Notes: generated from the sequence alone by a model not told the origin. Positions 32,215 through 44,224 are shown, counted from the stretch's first letter. The stretch is 64,000 nt of DNA from Megaustenia siamemsis (GCA_032433765.1 JAVIAB010000160.1:35784680-35848679); one strand, 5' to 3'. A program made the numbers and translations.

Positions 32215-32690
32215 GTACTATAACAAACAAGAAAAAGAGTTCTTAAATGTTATGTAGAGCCAGTGTTAACACATGGATGTGAATCATGGACAATTGGACA
32301 ACAGACAAGAAAATCACTGGAGTCTGTAGAAATGTGGTTTTACAGAAGAATGTAGAGAGTACCATGGACAGCTAAGAAGAGTAATGAAGATGTTCTGAGA
32401 GAGGTCAAAGCAAAAAGAGAGCTAATTTCCAATATTAGGAAGAAACAATCATCATTTTTTGGCCATGTAACGAGAAGAAAACAACTGGAATATATTGTAA
32501 CAACTGGAAAAATTGAGGGACGAAGAGATAGAGGGAAGCAAAGAGAAAAAAAATAGCAGACAGCTTAAGAGAATGGCTTGGCAGAAGGTCAACAACAGAA
32601 ATTAAAAATAACTGTTGAGATCGAAAGTTGTGGTGAGACTTGATCACCTACGCCAGCAGGCCCGGTACTTGATGACGATAATGATATTGT
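32215..32690 (+). mobile_element. LINE group 1, 3' fragment
   Basis: Starts at TATAACAAACAAGAAAAAGA and matches 21590-22035 closely: the 'VLKCYVEPVLTHGCESWTIG' region, 'SNIRKKQSSFFGHVTRR', 'EGRRDRGKQREK', then CACCTACGCCAGCAGGCCCG and a GATGATGACGAT-like tail. It contains stops and an A-run frameshift. Confidence 0.83.
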
Positions 32691-32934
32691 CCTATATATC
32701 TCTGCAGAGAATTGTACATTTTACCAATACAAACAAAACGATCAACCTGGGGCACGTAACCGTAAAGAAGAATTAATTTTATTCAGGCGGGAATGCACAC
32801 AAAAATTTCGCCACAGCTAGTCCAAGCCTGTAAGAGTTTTACAGAACATTTGAAATTATAATGAATATAATTCAGGCAATCCGTCTGCATCGGAATGGTG
32901 ATATGTGTTCTTCTGTTGCGTAATTCTGGGTGTG

Positions 32935-33490
32935 TATGTCGAGAAAGTGAGTCGAAGGGGTGAGGAAGAAGGGGTGAGAAAAGTGAAGGCGGGAGTAGTT
33001 GGAGAGAGAGATAGATGGAGGGGAGTTAGAAGGACGGAAGAGACAGTGAGAAATGGATGAAATAGTTGAAGGTTACAATGGGGCTCAGAGTGGGAGAAAA
33101 ATAGTAATTTAGGTAGAAAGAAAGTTTGAATGAGGAAGAGAGAGGGAGGAGAGGTGCCGTTCTTGAGAAAATAAGGAAACAGTTATAAGGAAAGGGGTGG
33201 AGGCTCAATACAGTAGAGGGGGTATGTGTAGAGAAAGGAAGAGAATTGTCAGGAAGAGAGAGAGTGGGGGGGGGGACAGTAAGAAGGAGAAGGTAAGACT
33301 GATAAGAGAAAAGAGGAAATGGTGAAAATAGGAAAGAGAAAGATGTTCGCTGTGAAGAGGAAGGAGAACGAGGAGAGACTGTGAGAAATATAAAATTAAA
33401 GAAACATGGAGAGAAAGAAGAGATGAGAGATTGTGGGAGATGAAGAAAGAGAATGATAAAAAGGTAAATGAAAGTGAGCTGGAGAAAACA
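32935..33490. repeat. GA-rich low-complexity region
   Basis: Purine-rich plus strand with irregular GAGAGA/GAAGAG motifs and no fixed period. The minus-strand Ser/Leu/Phe-rich ORFs are compositional artefacts. Confidence 0.8.
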
Positions 33491-33654
33491 AGGAGGTAAT
33501 GTGACATGCTTTGTACTGAGTTTTGTAATGGTTCAGGACTACTTCCTCCGCCTTCTGTTTTCCGTAATTTTCCAACAAGGCAGCAGTTGTTTGTTGTCAG
33601 AGCGGTCGTTCCTTAAAAAACAAAAAAAAGCAAACTTTCAAAGTTAGCGTGCCT

Positions 33655-34690
33655 TCCCTATCAGCATTCTTCCATATCACACCAGTTTTATATCTCAATG
33701 TACAACATTCTTCCATATCACACCAGTTTTATATCTCAATGTACAACATTCTTCCATATCACACCAGTTTTATATCTCAATGTACAACATTCTTCCATAT
33801 CACACCAGTTTTATATCTCAATGTACAACATTCTTCCATATCACACCAGTTTAATTTCTCAATGTACAACATTCTTCCATATTACACCAGTTTAATTTCT
33901 ATATGTACAACATTCTTCCATATCACACCAGTTTAATTTCTATATGTACAACATTCTTCCATATCACACCAGTTTAATTTCTATATGTACAACATTCTTC
34001 CATATCACACCGGTTTAATTTCTATATGTACAACATTCTTCCATATTACACCGTTTAATTTCTATATGTACAACATTCTTCCATATCACACCGGTTTAAT
34101 TTCTATATGTACAACATTCTTCCATATTACACCAGTTTTATTTCTCAATGTACAACATTCTTCCATATCACACCAGTTTTATTTCTCAATGTACAACATT
34201 CTTCCATATCACACCAGTTTTATTTCTATATGTACAACATTCTTCCTTATTACACCAGTTTTATTTCTCAATGTCCAACATTCTTCCATATCACACCAGT
34301 TTTATTTCTCAATGTCCAACATTCTTCCATATCACACCAGTTTTATTTCTCAATGTACAACATTCTTCCATATCACACCAGTTTAATTTCTCAATGTACA
34401 ACATTCTTCCATATTACACCAGTTTTATTTCTATATGTACAACATTCTTCCTTATTACACCAGTTTTATTTCTCAATGTCCAACATTCTTCCATATCACA
34501 CCAGTTTTATTTCTCAATGTCCAACATTCTTCCATATCACACCAGTTTTATTTCTCAATGTACAACATTCTTCCATATCACACCAGTTTTATTTCTCAAT
34601 GTACAACATTCTTCCATATAACACCAGTTTTATTTTTCAATGTACAACATTCTTCCTTATTACACCAGTTTTATTTCTCTATGTACAACA
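33655..34690. repeat. 41-bp satellite array, ~25 copies
   Basis: The unit contains CAATGTACAACATTCTTCCA and TATCACACCAGTTTTAT. Subtypes TATATCTCAATG, ATTTCTATATG and ATGTCC occur in blocks. A segment beginning at 34228 recurs at 34433 (offset 205 bp, 5 units). Overlapping open frames up to 214 codons are artefacts. Confidence 0.97.
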
Positions 34691-34814
34691 TTTATTTATT
34701 TTATTCACGTCACCTTTTCATATCTCTCTGTTCGATTTCTTCTTGAGTTAGAAATATACATCCCTATTTGTTCAACATTCTACTTTGCTGACCGCGTCAC
34801 ATTCTACTACGAAA

Positions 34815-35395
34815 TAAATACTTGAAGTAGAGGAATTCAAATACCTAGGAAGTCTAGTGACAAACGACAATTCACAAATAGCAAAGTTAGGCTCACGATG
34901 CAACAAAGCTTGTCAAATCATTGGACAGCTATCACCACTATTATTCAACAAGGAAATAACTCTTGAGGCAAAACGGGCACTGTACAATGCAATCTTCATT
35001 GCAACGTTGTGCTACCAATGTCAGACCTGGACCCTAGATGCAAGAACAATAAGAAAAATAACCTCTACTGAGATGAAGTGTGTTAGACGAATGACAGGAA
35101 ACAGTCTGAGAGATAAGATCAGAAATGAAGAACTGAAAAAAGCTAGAAATAACCTCCGCCATAGAATATATAAAAAAAACAACAGATGAAATGGTTTGAC
35201 CACGTGCAGAGTGATCAGAACTCAACACGAGCCTGCAATAAACGTTGCGAGAAAACCAGACCCAAGGGACGACCACGATAAAGATGGATTGACGGAATAT
35301 TAGAAGTGCTTGGAAACATAACAGCAGAAGTGGCGAATAGAAGAGTAAAAGACCGCAAATTATATCTCCTCTCGACGCTGAAAGGCAAATGAGGA
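34815..35395 (+). mobile_element. LINE group 3, RT-distal fragment
   Basis: The 110-codon frame at 34857-35189 begins within 'YLGSLVTNDNSQIAKLGSRC' and continues 'NKEITLEAKRALYNAIFIA', 'CYQCQTWTLDARTIRKI' and 'CVRRMTGNSLRDKIRNEELK'. Beyond a frameshift it continues 'KWFDHVQSDQN', 'RPKGRPR' and 'WIDGILEVLGN' to about 35390. This is the thumb and C-terminal region after the YxDD core, which is missing. Confidence 0.83.
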
Positions 35396-35644
35396 AGGAA
35401 GGAAGAAGGAGAATAATTATTTATCAAATAGATGTTTTAACTCATCAACTAGTCATGAACTTTTTTCCTTTTTCTTGCTAGTTCCAACAAATGTCTGATA
35501 ACTTTAACTACCGCACCTAAGTATTTATCTAGAAATTAAATTCAACTCTTTTTTTCTAATTGTTATCTTTAGGTTAGTGGCGATATAGTTAGTTGTACTT
35601 ATCCCTCATATTGTTTGAGATTCGTTTGTCAATATTTCAGATTT

Positions 35645-36085
35645 CGTCTGAAATGATTTGAGATTTCGTCTGTCGTGGTTTGAGATTTCGTCTGTCAGAT
35701 GGTTAGCAATTCGATTGTCAAAATTTCAGATTTCGTTTGTCAGATGGTTTGAGATTTCGTCTTTCAGATGGTTTGAGATTCCGTCTTTCAGATATTTTGA
35801 GATTTCGTCTGTCAGATGGTTTGAGATTTCGTCTTTCAGATGGTTTGAGATTTCGTCTATCAGATGGTTTGAGATTTCGTCTGTCAGATAGTTTGAGATT
35901 TCGTCTTTCAGATGATTTGAGATTTCGTCTTTCAGATGGTTTGAGATTTCGTCTGTCAGATGGTTTTCAATTCGAATGTCAAGATTTCAGACATCGTTTG
36001 ACAGATGGTTTGAGATTTCGTCTTTCAGATGGTTTGAGATTTCATCTTTCAGATGGTTTGAAATTTCGTCTGTCATGGTTTGAGA
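35645..36085. repeat. 24-bp tandem array, ~18 copies
   Basis: Unit GATTTCGTCTTTCAGATGGT followed by TTGA. It encodes 'RFRLSDGL' octapeptides in one frame and stays open only because 24 is a multiple of 3. Confidence 0.96.
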
Positions 36086-36254
36086 CTGACTTCCAGCCAA
36101 GAACGGCGAGTTACATTTTCCCGACTTACAAGATTCCCAAAGGCCGAGATCACCCGGTCTCTGAAATTTGCCAGTACATTTTTCAACTGGGAAAATATGG
36201 CTACATTGATGTAGCTCTGACGACATCACCCTGAAACACGTCACTGATTATTTA

Positions 36255-36413
36255 ATAATATAGAGGCGTGTCGTGGTTATGATTACATCATCAATAATAA
36301 AGAGGCGTGTCGTGGTTATGATTACATCATCAATAATATAGAGGCGTGTCGTGGTTATGATTACATCATCAATAATATAGAGGCGTGTCGTGGTTATGAT
36401 TACATCATCAATA
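36255..36413. repeat. 39-bp tandem repeat, 4 copies
   Basis: The unit contains TAGAGGCGTGTCGTGGTTAT and GATTACATCATCAATAATA; the copies are almost identical, so the duplication looks recent. Confidence 0.95.
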
Positions 36414-36829
36414 AATATACCGATAATCATTGGAAATGTTGATACTATTACTCTATTCTTCTTAAGAAAACCGTGACTAAAATAGCATGGAAATTATCAT
36501 TTATTAACTTGTTATAATGCCACCGAGGTTTGTGCTAAACAAACTTTGTTTTTTTCCCCACGCTAAAGCAAAAATGGAAACATTCGTGCTTGGAATATCG
36601 TCTAAGATATCGCTGATTGTTTAACTTGTTATTCTTAAATCAGCTCTGTATTTTCTAGTGATGTTTCTGTAACGATCTCCCTCTGTGATATGTGAAACAT
36701 GTAGGCCCTTTGACAGTTTGGAGATGGCAGTAGATCTCTGTAAGTGTCAAGTGAGATTTGTAGCTTCATAGACAATCAGATGTAATCTATTGCTCCATTT
36801 TGCAGTCATAAAATGTATAGTTTATTTTG
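36414..36829. other. No recognisable feature
   Basis: AT-rich spacer between two arrays. Confidence 0.55.
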
Positions 36830-37590
36830 ACAGCCAGATGAATTCAATGGGTCTGTTTGACAGTCATATGGATCTAACAGCTCCATTTGATAGTCAGATG
36901 AATTCAATAGCTTCGTTTGACAGTCAGATGAGTTCAATAGTTTCGTTTGACAGTCAGGTGAATTCAATAGCTTCGTTTGACAGTCAGGTGAATTCAATAG
37001 CTTCGTTTGACTGTCAGATGAATTCAATAGCTTCGTTTGACAGTCAGGTGAATTCAATAGCTTCGTTTCACAGTCAGGTGAATTCAATAGCTTCGTTTGA
37101 CAGGTGAATTCAATAGCTTCGTTTCACAGTCAGGTGAATTCAATAGCTTCGTTTGACAGTCAGATGAATTCAATAGCTTCGTTTCACAGTCAGGTGAATT
37201 CAAAAGCTTCGTTTCACAGTCAGGTGAATTCAATAGCTTCGTTTCACAGTCAGGTGAATTCAATAGCTTCGTTTCACAGTCAGGTGAATTCAATAGCTTC
37301 GTTTCACAGTCAGGTGAATTCAATAGCTTCGTTTGACAGTCAGGTGAATTCAATAGCTTCGTTTCACAGTCAGGTGAATTCAATAGCTTCGTTTCACAGT
37401 CAGATGAATTCAATAGCTTCGTTTCACAGTCAGGTGAATTCAAAAGCTTCGTTTGACAGTCAGGTGAATTCAATAGCTTCGTTTCACAGTCAGGTGAATT
37501 CAATAGCTTCGTTTCACAGTCAGGTAAATTCAATAGCTTCGTTTGACAGTCAGGTGAATTCAATAGCTTCGTTTGACAGTCGGATAAAGC
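36830..37590. repeat. 30-bp satellite array, ~25 copies
   Basis: Unit GTGAATTCAATAGCTTCGTT followed by TCACAGTCAG. An internal deletion shortens one unit at about 37103. An EcoRI site (GAATTC) recurs in nearly every unit. Both strands have open frames of about 180 codons. Confidence 0.97.
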
Positions 37591-37857
37591 AAATATCTCC
37601 TTTTCACAATCATTTGAATACAACAGTGTATTTGATATTTCCATGAATCATATAACTTCATTTGACAGTTTAGTATAAAACTTCTTTCACGGCACATAAA
37701 ATATATTCCATTTAAAGCAGGTTAATGTATTTGTTTACAGTGCCTGCAAATAATGTTTAATAGCTTGTACTGAAAATAAAATTATTCGGAAATAGAGTAA
37801 TTTTTTTTTTTAAAAAGAGCGTAAAATGAAGAACTAGATGTATGATGAAACATTTAT

Positions 37858-37932
37858 TGTAGGAAAGTATTAAAATAAAGTATTATAGTAAAGTACTAAA
37901 ATAAAGTGTTATAGTAAAGTATTGTAGTAATT
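37858..37932. repeat. ~13-14-bp repeats at a LINE 5' truncation
   Basis: Units like AGTAAAGTATTAT and AATAAAGTGTTAT abut the first base of the LINE at 37936. The same motif makes the array at 42905-43165. Confidence 0.8.
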
Positions 37933-37935
37933 ATT

Positions 37936-39262
37936 CACACAGTAAACAGAGATGGTCTCTACAAGGTGTTAGAAGGCATAGGCTGCCCTCCTAAATTACC
38001 TAGGCTGATAATTTCCTTCCATGAAGACATGACTGGCAAAGTCCATTTTGATGGGAGTCCATCAGAGAATTTCAAAGTCAACAAAGGAGTGAAACAGGGA
38101 TGTGTCCTCGCCCCCACCCTTTTTGGTATATTTTTTGCTGCCCTCCTAAATTACACCTTTGAAAACAGCTCAGGAGATATTTACATTCGCACTAGACCAG
38201 ATGGCTCACTGTTCAACCTAGCACGACTAAGAGCAAAAACCAAAACAAATGTTGCCCTACTTAAAGAATTTTTATTTGCTGACGATGCAGCCCTAGGTGC
38301 TCATAGTGAGGCCACCCTACAGTCGCTGATCAACAACCTGGATAAAGCATGCGACCTTTTTCACTGTCAATTAATGTTCAGAAGACAGTAATACTAAATC
38401 AAGGTGACTTCAAACCTCTATCTATTACTCTAAAAGACTGCCCACTAGAATCAGTACAGAAATTTACATATCTTGGATCCACAGTTACGCAAACCATCTC
38501 TCCTGATGAAGAAATAAACTGTCGAATTGGTAAGGCAGCTACGACCTTCGGCAAACTCACAAATAGGGCATGGAACAACACGAAACTAACTCGAAAGACT
38601 AAACTCCTAATATATCAAACATGTGTGCTTAGCACACTACTATATGGATCCGAAACCTGGACAACATACTCAAACCAGGAAAAAAGACTAAATGTCTTCC
38701 ACATGCGATGTCTCCGCAAAATAATGCACATCAAATGGCAGGACAAAATAACCAACTTAACTGTCCTGCAACGTGCTAAGACCCTAACAATCATGTCGAT
38801 GCTCAGAAGTTGAAGGCTAAGATGGCTGGGGCATGTCCAACGGATGGAAGAAAAACGCATTCCTAGGCAAATACTATATGGTGAGCTAAAACACGGAAAA
38901 CGACAAATCAGCAGACCTAAACTACGATATAGAGATATCTGCAAATCATCTCTGAAAGACTTCTCCATCTGTGAAAACGACTGGCAACATATGGCAAGTG
39001 ATCGCACATCATGGAGAGCACGTATAAGGAACGTATAACAACATTTGAGACTGTGCTAAGACAGGACTTGGAAGAGAAGAGACTCATGAAAAAGGATGGA
39101 AAACCATGTGGACCAGCTTGCCTGACTTGTTCTTTATGTGACCGCGTGTGTTTGTCAAACATTGGTAGAATTAGCCACGAGAGAAGCTGTTCGGCAAAAA
39201 CAATACCTCAAAAAAATACGCAATAGCCTCCACTAGACCGTCTGACAAGACGAAAAGGGCCA
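37936..39262 (+). mobile_element. CCHC-type LINE, 5'-truncated RT to 3' end
   Basis: Starts inside the reverse transcriptase ('NRDGLYKVLEGIGCPPKL') and continues with 'GVKQGCVLAPTLFGIFFA', the catalytic 'FLFADDAALGAHSE', then after a frameshift near 38370 'KFTYLGSTVTQTISPDEEI' and 'LLYGSETWTTYSNQEKRL'. Past a stop at 38811 come 'RLRWLGHVQRM' and 'RQILYGELKHGKRQISRPKL'. After another frameshift at about 39040 a CCHC finger follows, 'CSLCDRVCLSNIG' then SHERSC. The 3' end reads TGACAAGACGAAAAGGGCC. The endonuclease is missing. It is the longest copy of this group; the clade is uncertain (CR1/L2-like). Confidence 0.88.
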
Positions 39263-39304
39263 TATATATGTAGTAATTAGGTTGTGTTTTTTTCTTGTAC
39301 ATAA

Positions 39305-39450
39305 AAAAACATATACTGACAACAAACAGCAGCTATACGAATTAGCAACCAAACAGGACAATTCCAATATATAAAACAAGGAGTCAGAAAAGGCTGTGTT
39401 CTGTCACCAGATTTGTTTTCACTTTACAGCGAGCATATTATGAGATCAAT
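39305..39450 (+). mobile_element. LINE group 1, left part, split by a hAT element
   Basis: Encodes 'FQYIKQGVRKGCVLSPDLFS' and 'LYSEHIMRSM', the RT motif preceding the YxDD box. The expected continuation ('INNLRYADD') appears at 42170-42190 after the hAT element. The two pieces therefore form one interrupted LINE. Confidence 0.8.
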
Positions 39451-39454
39451 GGTA

Positions 39455-42120
39455 GTAAGGTAGCCATATTTTTGAAACCGTAATCCGGGACGGATTAATT
39501 TCACTTAAATGTTCTATGCAATAAAATGACATTTCTTCCGTATTTTTCAAGTGAATAATACATATATTGTTAAAACTAATTAAAACACACAACAATATAG
39601 GCTTACAAAACGTTATCAGGAGATTAAAAAAAAAAAACATTAGTGATACTCACTTAAATGGAAGGTAAGGCAGAGTTGCTGTACTTTTCTGATGAGTGGA
39701 TTTTTTAAAAAGATCTTTCTTTGTTTGGAGCATCTTAAAAAATTCAACACATGTTTGCTCATTGTTCACTTGGTCATCAACATGGCCTTTAAAGTGTCCA
39801 CACTTAGATGTGTTTTATCATTTATCCACAAGCTGTTCATCAGTGAAAACAATCTTTCCGTTACAGCATTTGTTCTCGGTAGACACAAAAAGAACCCTGC
39901 CAGCTTCAGAATATGTAAAATTGGCACATGCCTGTTTTTGAAGTGGGAAGCCATTTCAATCCAACGCTGCCCTGGTGATGTTTTATTAATGCTCCACTCA
40001 TTAATTTTCAGAGAAGTAACAAACTGCTTCATATTCGTCATAAATTTCATTTTCTGGAAAGTCGACTAAAGGCACTGTTTGACTCACTAATCATGAAGAT
40101 TTCTGAATATCTTCCCAAGTTGGTGTCCTGTTCAACATTATCCAGCTGTAGGCTTCAATGTTTTGAAAATTATTTGCAGATCATTTCTTTAAATAACTTA
40201 ATGATGTTTCATAGAATGAAGAAACACTGGCTTTAAACTTGTTCACATCATCCTGAGGAATTCCTTCCATTTCCTGCTTGTCAAGAATTAGCTTAACTCT
40301 TGATGGCAAGAAACTATCTTCCAGTTTGGACTCCAAGATAGTTCTCAACCCATTGATGTTGTCAATTACTTCAAAACATTGACCACCTGTCCCTCTACTT
40401 CCTACACTGATTCGTGGAAAGAGGATGCCTGACTGTGAACAAAATAAGCCATGCTTCAGACAGGGGTTTTCAAAGAAATTATGTATAAAGATTGGGCATC
40501 TGTCTTGAGGCTGAAAATAGGATGTTAAAGGCAGAAACATGTAAAGAACCCTTTCAACAGCAGGCAGCAGTGCAAGCCACCTAGTCTGTGCATAACCCAA
40601 AATCATCTGCAAGTCTGTGTCCACAAACTGGCAAAACTCCTTGAGACTTTCAACTCTAACTGTTTATGATTTGAAGTGCAGATACATTTTAGCAATAATC
40701 ATCTCAACATCAATAGGTAATACATCTGCAGCTGCTCGAACAGTGTTGTGGAAAATATGGCAAGCACAACCAACACCTATCAAACCATGTCCATGGTTTT
40801 TCTTTCAGCTTTTTGAAAACAGTGTTCTCTCCTTTCCTTTCAGCGCCTGTTCCTTCATTTCCTCTCAGCGCCCTCAAAATTAGAATTTGTGTTGCTGCAC
40901 ATAATGCAACTATTTTCCCTTCTAACAGTCATTAATAAAACTACTAACAATATCAGATGTTTCTCTTGGCAATGTCTTCAATTCTAATATTTTAACTTTC
41001 AACCCTTATTGGGATCAAAGTATCTGAAAAGCAAAGAAAAAATTGTTATTTCCTTGTGGTTGGAGGCATCTGTCAGTATGGAAATAAATGTTCAGTTTTC
41101 TAAGTCACATCTCAACTAGTTTTGAACATGGGGTGTGAACACATTTCGAATAATGGCTTCCGTTTTTGTACGAGCACAAGCAAATTTTGGTTCTAAAGCA
41201 ACCTGAAGTAATGTTGATGTGCAGTCCATAGATTTAAATGTATGATTGTGCATCACTGTATGATAGGCAAATGCACCTTCTGTAGCAGCTAATTGTTCTT
41301 CTTTGTCATCAATCTGTTCAGCTAAAAAAAATCTTGTTAGCGACGAGCTTGATGCATCTGTAGCGACGGCTCTATGGCACTATTTATGTGACTCTTAATA
41401 TCACCACGTCCACTATGGTTAATCGAAAACCTAGAGGCACATTTACTGCATCTTACAGTGAAGACTGATGTAGACTTTTTTTTTAGAAAGGGGCATTCTT
41501 TGATGTAAATCTTGATTGAAACTGCATTTACGTTTTGATGCCATTTGTTGCAACAATTATAAACTTTACAAACTAACTATAGTTTAAATAATAATATTCT
41601 ATGACTATACCATATGCATAGCATAAGTTCTTAAATATTAAAATGTCAAGTAACTGAATAATAGCACAAAGTAAATAAATCTAATGAATGCAATAACCTC
41701 TATCACTAAACAACATAATACAAAGAATTAGTTCGCCTGTAAACGAAAGTAACAGAATGAATACACAAGAATATGAAATGTGGCCGCAAAAATACTACTT
41801 GTTGAGTTTCAGCTTCAGTACACAAGATTAAAAGCTTGGATCGCATTTTACTGTTACTGTTTCGCCAAATGAACAGCCAGTTCAACTTTTTAAACATTTT
41901 CTACATAACAACGGAATAATGCATATTTTTAAGTCGAAGAGACGATTACCATATTGGCAAAATTGGTAAACGTTTCTGTCTCTAATGTATTTTAACAAAT
42001 CCTGGACAAAAGCTAAAAAATTGGGACAAATCCGGTACAGTAACAAGTCCGGGACAAATGTTGATAAAAACAGTAAAAAATCAGGACTGTCCGGAAAAAA
42101 TCGGGACGTCTGGTCACCTT
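39455..42120 (-). mobile_element. hAT-superfamily DNA transposon, inactive
   Basis: About 2.7 kb containing a decayed transposase on the minus strand. The right end, read on minus, is AAGGTGACCAGACGTCCCGA followed by further CCGGACAGTCC-type bases; the left end on plus starts AAGGTAGCCATAT. The ends pair only loosely, so exact boundaries and the expected 8-bp duplication are not proven. Several GGGACAAATCC-type subterminal motifs lie at 41990-42110, as is usual for hAT ends. It sits inside a group-1 LINE. Confidence 0.75.
39766..41544 (-). pseudogene. hAT transposase pseudogene (~590 codons)
   Basis: The start codon at 41544 opens 'MASKRKCSFNQDLHQRMPLS', a basic N-terminus. Past an A-run frameshift a BED-like zinc-binding segment follows ('RCSKCASRFS', then GRGDIKSHI). 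The middle is heavily broken. The 40181-40624 frame has the conserved 'TQTRWLALLPAVERVL'-like block ('YAQTRWLALLPAVERVLYMF'). The C-terminal frame, 39766-40050, has 'TNAVTERLFSLMNSLWIN', the hAT dimerisation region. The length matches typical hAT transposases. Several stops and frameshifts mean no transposase can be made; it would have cut and pasted its own DNA in the nucleus. Confidence 0.82.
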
Positions 42121-42904
42121 TATATTAGACAAAAAATAGAATTGAAGTCAACGGTCACAGTATAAATAATTTGCGATATGCGGATGACAGAAACTTAATA
42201 GCGGAGACATAGAATGAATTACAAGAAATGTTAGACATAATAGTGAAACAAAGCAACAAGAAAGGTCTCACTCAGTCTGAGTAGTAAGAAAACAGAAGTA
42301 ATAGTCATCAAAGAAACAATCATCACCATCATGCAGCATACAAATAAACAGGACAAATCTTAAATAAGTGCAACGCGTCAATTACTTGGGCACAATAATA
42401 ACATCAGATGGAAGATACACCACAGAAGTAAAGAGCAGAATAGCTCAGGCCAAAATAGCATTTCAGAAAATGAAAAATATCTTATGCTACAAATCTATGT
42501 CAATAGAAGCGAGAAAGAGAGTTCATCGGTGATATGTAGAACCAATTCTGACCCATTGAAACGAATCAAGGACAGTAGACAAAGAAATGAAAAGACGATT
42601 AGAGGCCACAGTGATGGGATTTCTCAGAATAATGTTGAAAGTTCCCTGGACAGCTAAAAAGGCCAATGAAGAAATCCTCTAAGAGGTCATCACATGAAGG
42701 GAACTCCTAAAACACATCAGAAAGAAACAATCAACATTTTTTGGGCACATCATAAGAAGAGAAAAGTTGGAATACTTGGTTACAACTGGCAAAAGAAAAG
42801 GAAAGAGAGATCGCGGACGACAAAGAGAGAAAATACTAGATAGCTTGGTGTCATGGCATGGAAAACAGTCAACAACATAACTGATACGATGCTCTGTAGA
42901 TATA
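42121..42904 (+). mobile_element. LINE group 1, right part, after the hAT insertion
   Basis: Starts within 'RIEVNGHSINNLRYADD', the catalytic motif, in continuity with 39305-39450. It then has 'NELQEMLDIIVKQSNKKG', the YLGTIITSDGRYTTEV-like block, 'MKNILCYKSMSIEARKRV' and the C-terminal 'RKGKRDRGRQREKILDSLV'-like tail. Several stops and frameshifts are present. It is cut at about 42904, where a tandem array begins. Confidence 0.82.
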
Positions 42905-43165
42905 GGAGTAAAGTATTGTAGTAAAGTATTGAAGTTAAGTACTTGAGTAACGAACTGTAGTAATGTATTATAGTAAAGAATTGTAGTAAAGTATTGAAGT
43001 TAAGTACTTGAGTAATGAACTGTAGTAATGTATTATAGTAAAGTATTGTAGTGAAGCAAAGTATTGAAGTTATGTGTATGAGTAAAGAACTGTAGTAAAG
43101 TATTGCCGTAAAATATTGTAGTAAAGTATTGTAGTAAAGTATTGTAGTAACGCTTTGCAGCAAAG
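42905..43165. repeat. ~13-bp tandem array replacing a LINE 3' end
   Basis: Units AGTAAAGTATTGT/GAAGTTAAGTACTTG, with a ~65-bp higher-order copy (TTGAAGTTAAGTACTTGAGT at about 42929 and 42993). The motif continues as TGCAGTAAAGAATTGTAATA at 43341, on the far side of a LINE 3' end, so that LINE fragment appears to lie within the array. Confidence 0.88.
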
Positions 43166-43340
43166 CATTATATGGCCCTTGGCGTCTTGACAGTCGGTTG
43201 GTAGCAAGCAATCATGATAAGTCAGTAGTTTGGTAAAGCATTAGTGTCTCATACTGGGTGCTGTTTTAATGAACATCTTTTCTCGTGGCTGAAATTGCCA
43301 ATCCTCGACAGACAGATCCGTCACCGGAACGAGAAAAAAT
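43166..43340 (-). mobile_element. CCHC-type LINE, 3' terminus
   Basis: On the minus strand, bases encoding a degraded CRGLAIS-like finger are followed by CATGATTGCTTGCTACCAAC and TGTCAAGACGCCAAGGGCCA, then TATA. The same terminus is at 8380-8412 and 39230-39262. Only the last ~175 bp are present. Confidence 0.72.
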
Positions 43341-43365
43341 TGCAGTAAAGAATTGTAATAAAATG

Positions 43366-43612
43366 GAGCCGCGATAGCTCAGTGGTTAGTGAACTGGACT
43401 ACAAAGGGCAAGAGGTAGGGTTCGATCCCAACCGACGATTTCCGGGTTCACCCAGCCTATAATGGGTACCGGATTTTTTCTTGTAAGGTAAAGCAGCATG
43501 GGCGTAATACCGACCACATTACCCCAAAATCATGTGCCGAAGGTCTGTAAAATGTATGGTCACTAACACCATATTCCCTATACTCCACTTGGCGTGACGG
43601 GGGTACTTTACT
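43366..43612 (+). mobile_element. SINE family A, full copy
   Basis: Head GAGCCGCGATAGCTCAGTGG, B box GGTTCGATCCC, body TAATGGGTACCGGATTTTTT and TACCGACCACATTACCCC, tail GGGGGTACTTTACTTTTTTT. No convincing target-site duplication; it sits at the edge of the AGTAAAGTATTGT array. Confidence 0.93.
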
Positions 43613-44224
43613 TTTTTTTCTTTCTTGGTCAATTTGGAGTTGTTGACTGCCGGGAGAATAAAGGTTAGCTAGCGTCTGATTCCCAGAAGCAGAAAAGAGA
43701 GAGGACATATAAAGGGAAGGAAACACTTGGAAAACGATGAAATTATTTTGTTTTCAAAGACAGGAAATTAATATAATATTGTTATTGAACTCTCTGTAGC
43801 ACATGGAGATGAAAGCTTTGATAATAATGATGGCAAACTGATAAACTGCACAAAAGAAACAATAAAACATAAACAAAACGAACTATAATTGGCTGACTAA
43901 TAAGGGAAAGCACTCAAGTGATGAGAAGAACATAGGAAGGATATCGATAAAATGAAAATCAAAGTGAGCAATTATAATTATCATTTTAACCTGGTGTTTC
44001 CCAAACAGTCGCCACGGCCCCCAAATTCGCTTGCAAACTTTGGCAAGGGAGAAGCGCTATGGTTATTGTCGAGTGTCTACTCTGTGGTTAGAAATAACAT
44101 TGAATGTCGTCCACGCAGGCTTCATATTTGTTGGTACATTCACGAGTTTGTACAGTATAGTGTTCATTCTGCCGTCATTTATCATCTAATATATCCTAAC
44201 AAAGAGTTCAGTAAAATAATATCT
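43613..44224. other. No recognisable feature
   Basis: About 0.6 kb of AT-rich unique sequence. A 103-codon plus ORF at 43952-44263 has no recognisable domain and overlaps a LINE start. Confidence 0.5.

Noticed and set aside
37936..39262. Telomerase or a retrovirus-type reverse transcriptase
   Set aside because: The FADD motif, the GVKQGCVLAPTLF block and the CCHC C-terminus without LTRs, protease or integrase indicate a non-LTR retrotransposon.
43366..43440. Functional tRNA gene
   Set aside because: The A and B boxes are present, but the same sequence heads several dispersed SINE copies with a common body and lacks a proper 3' acceptor strand.
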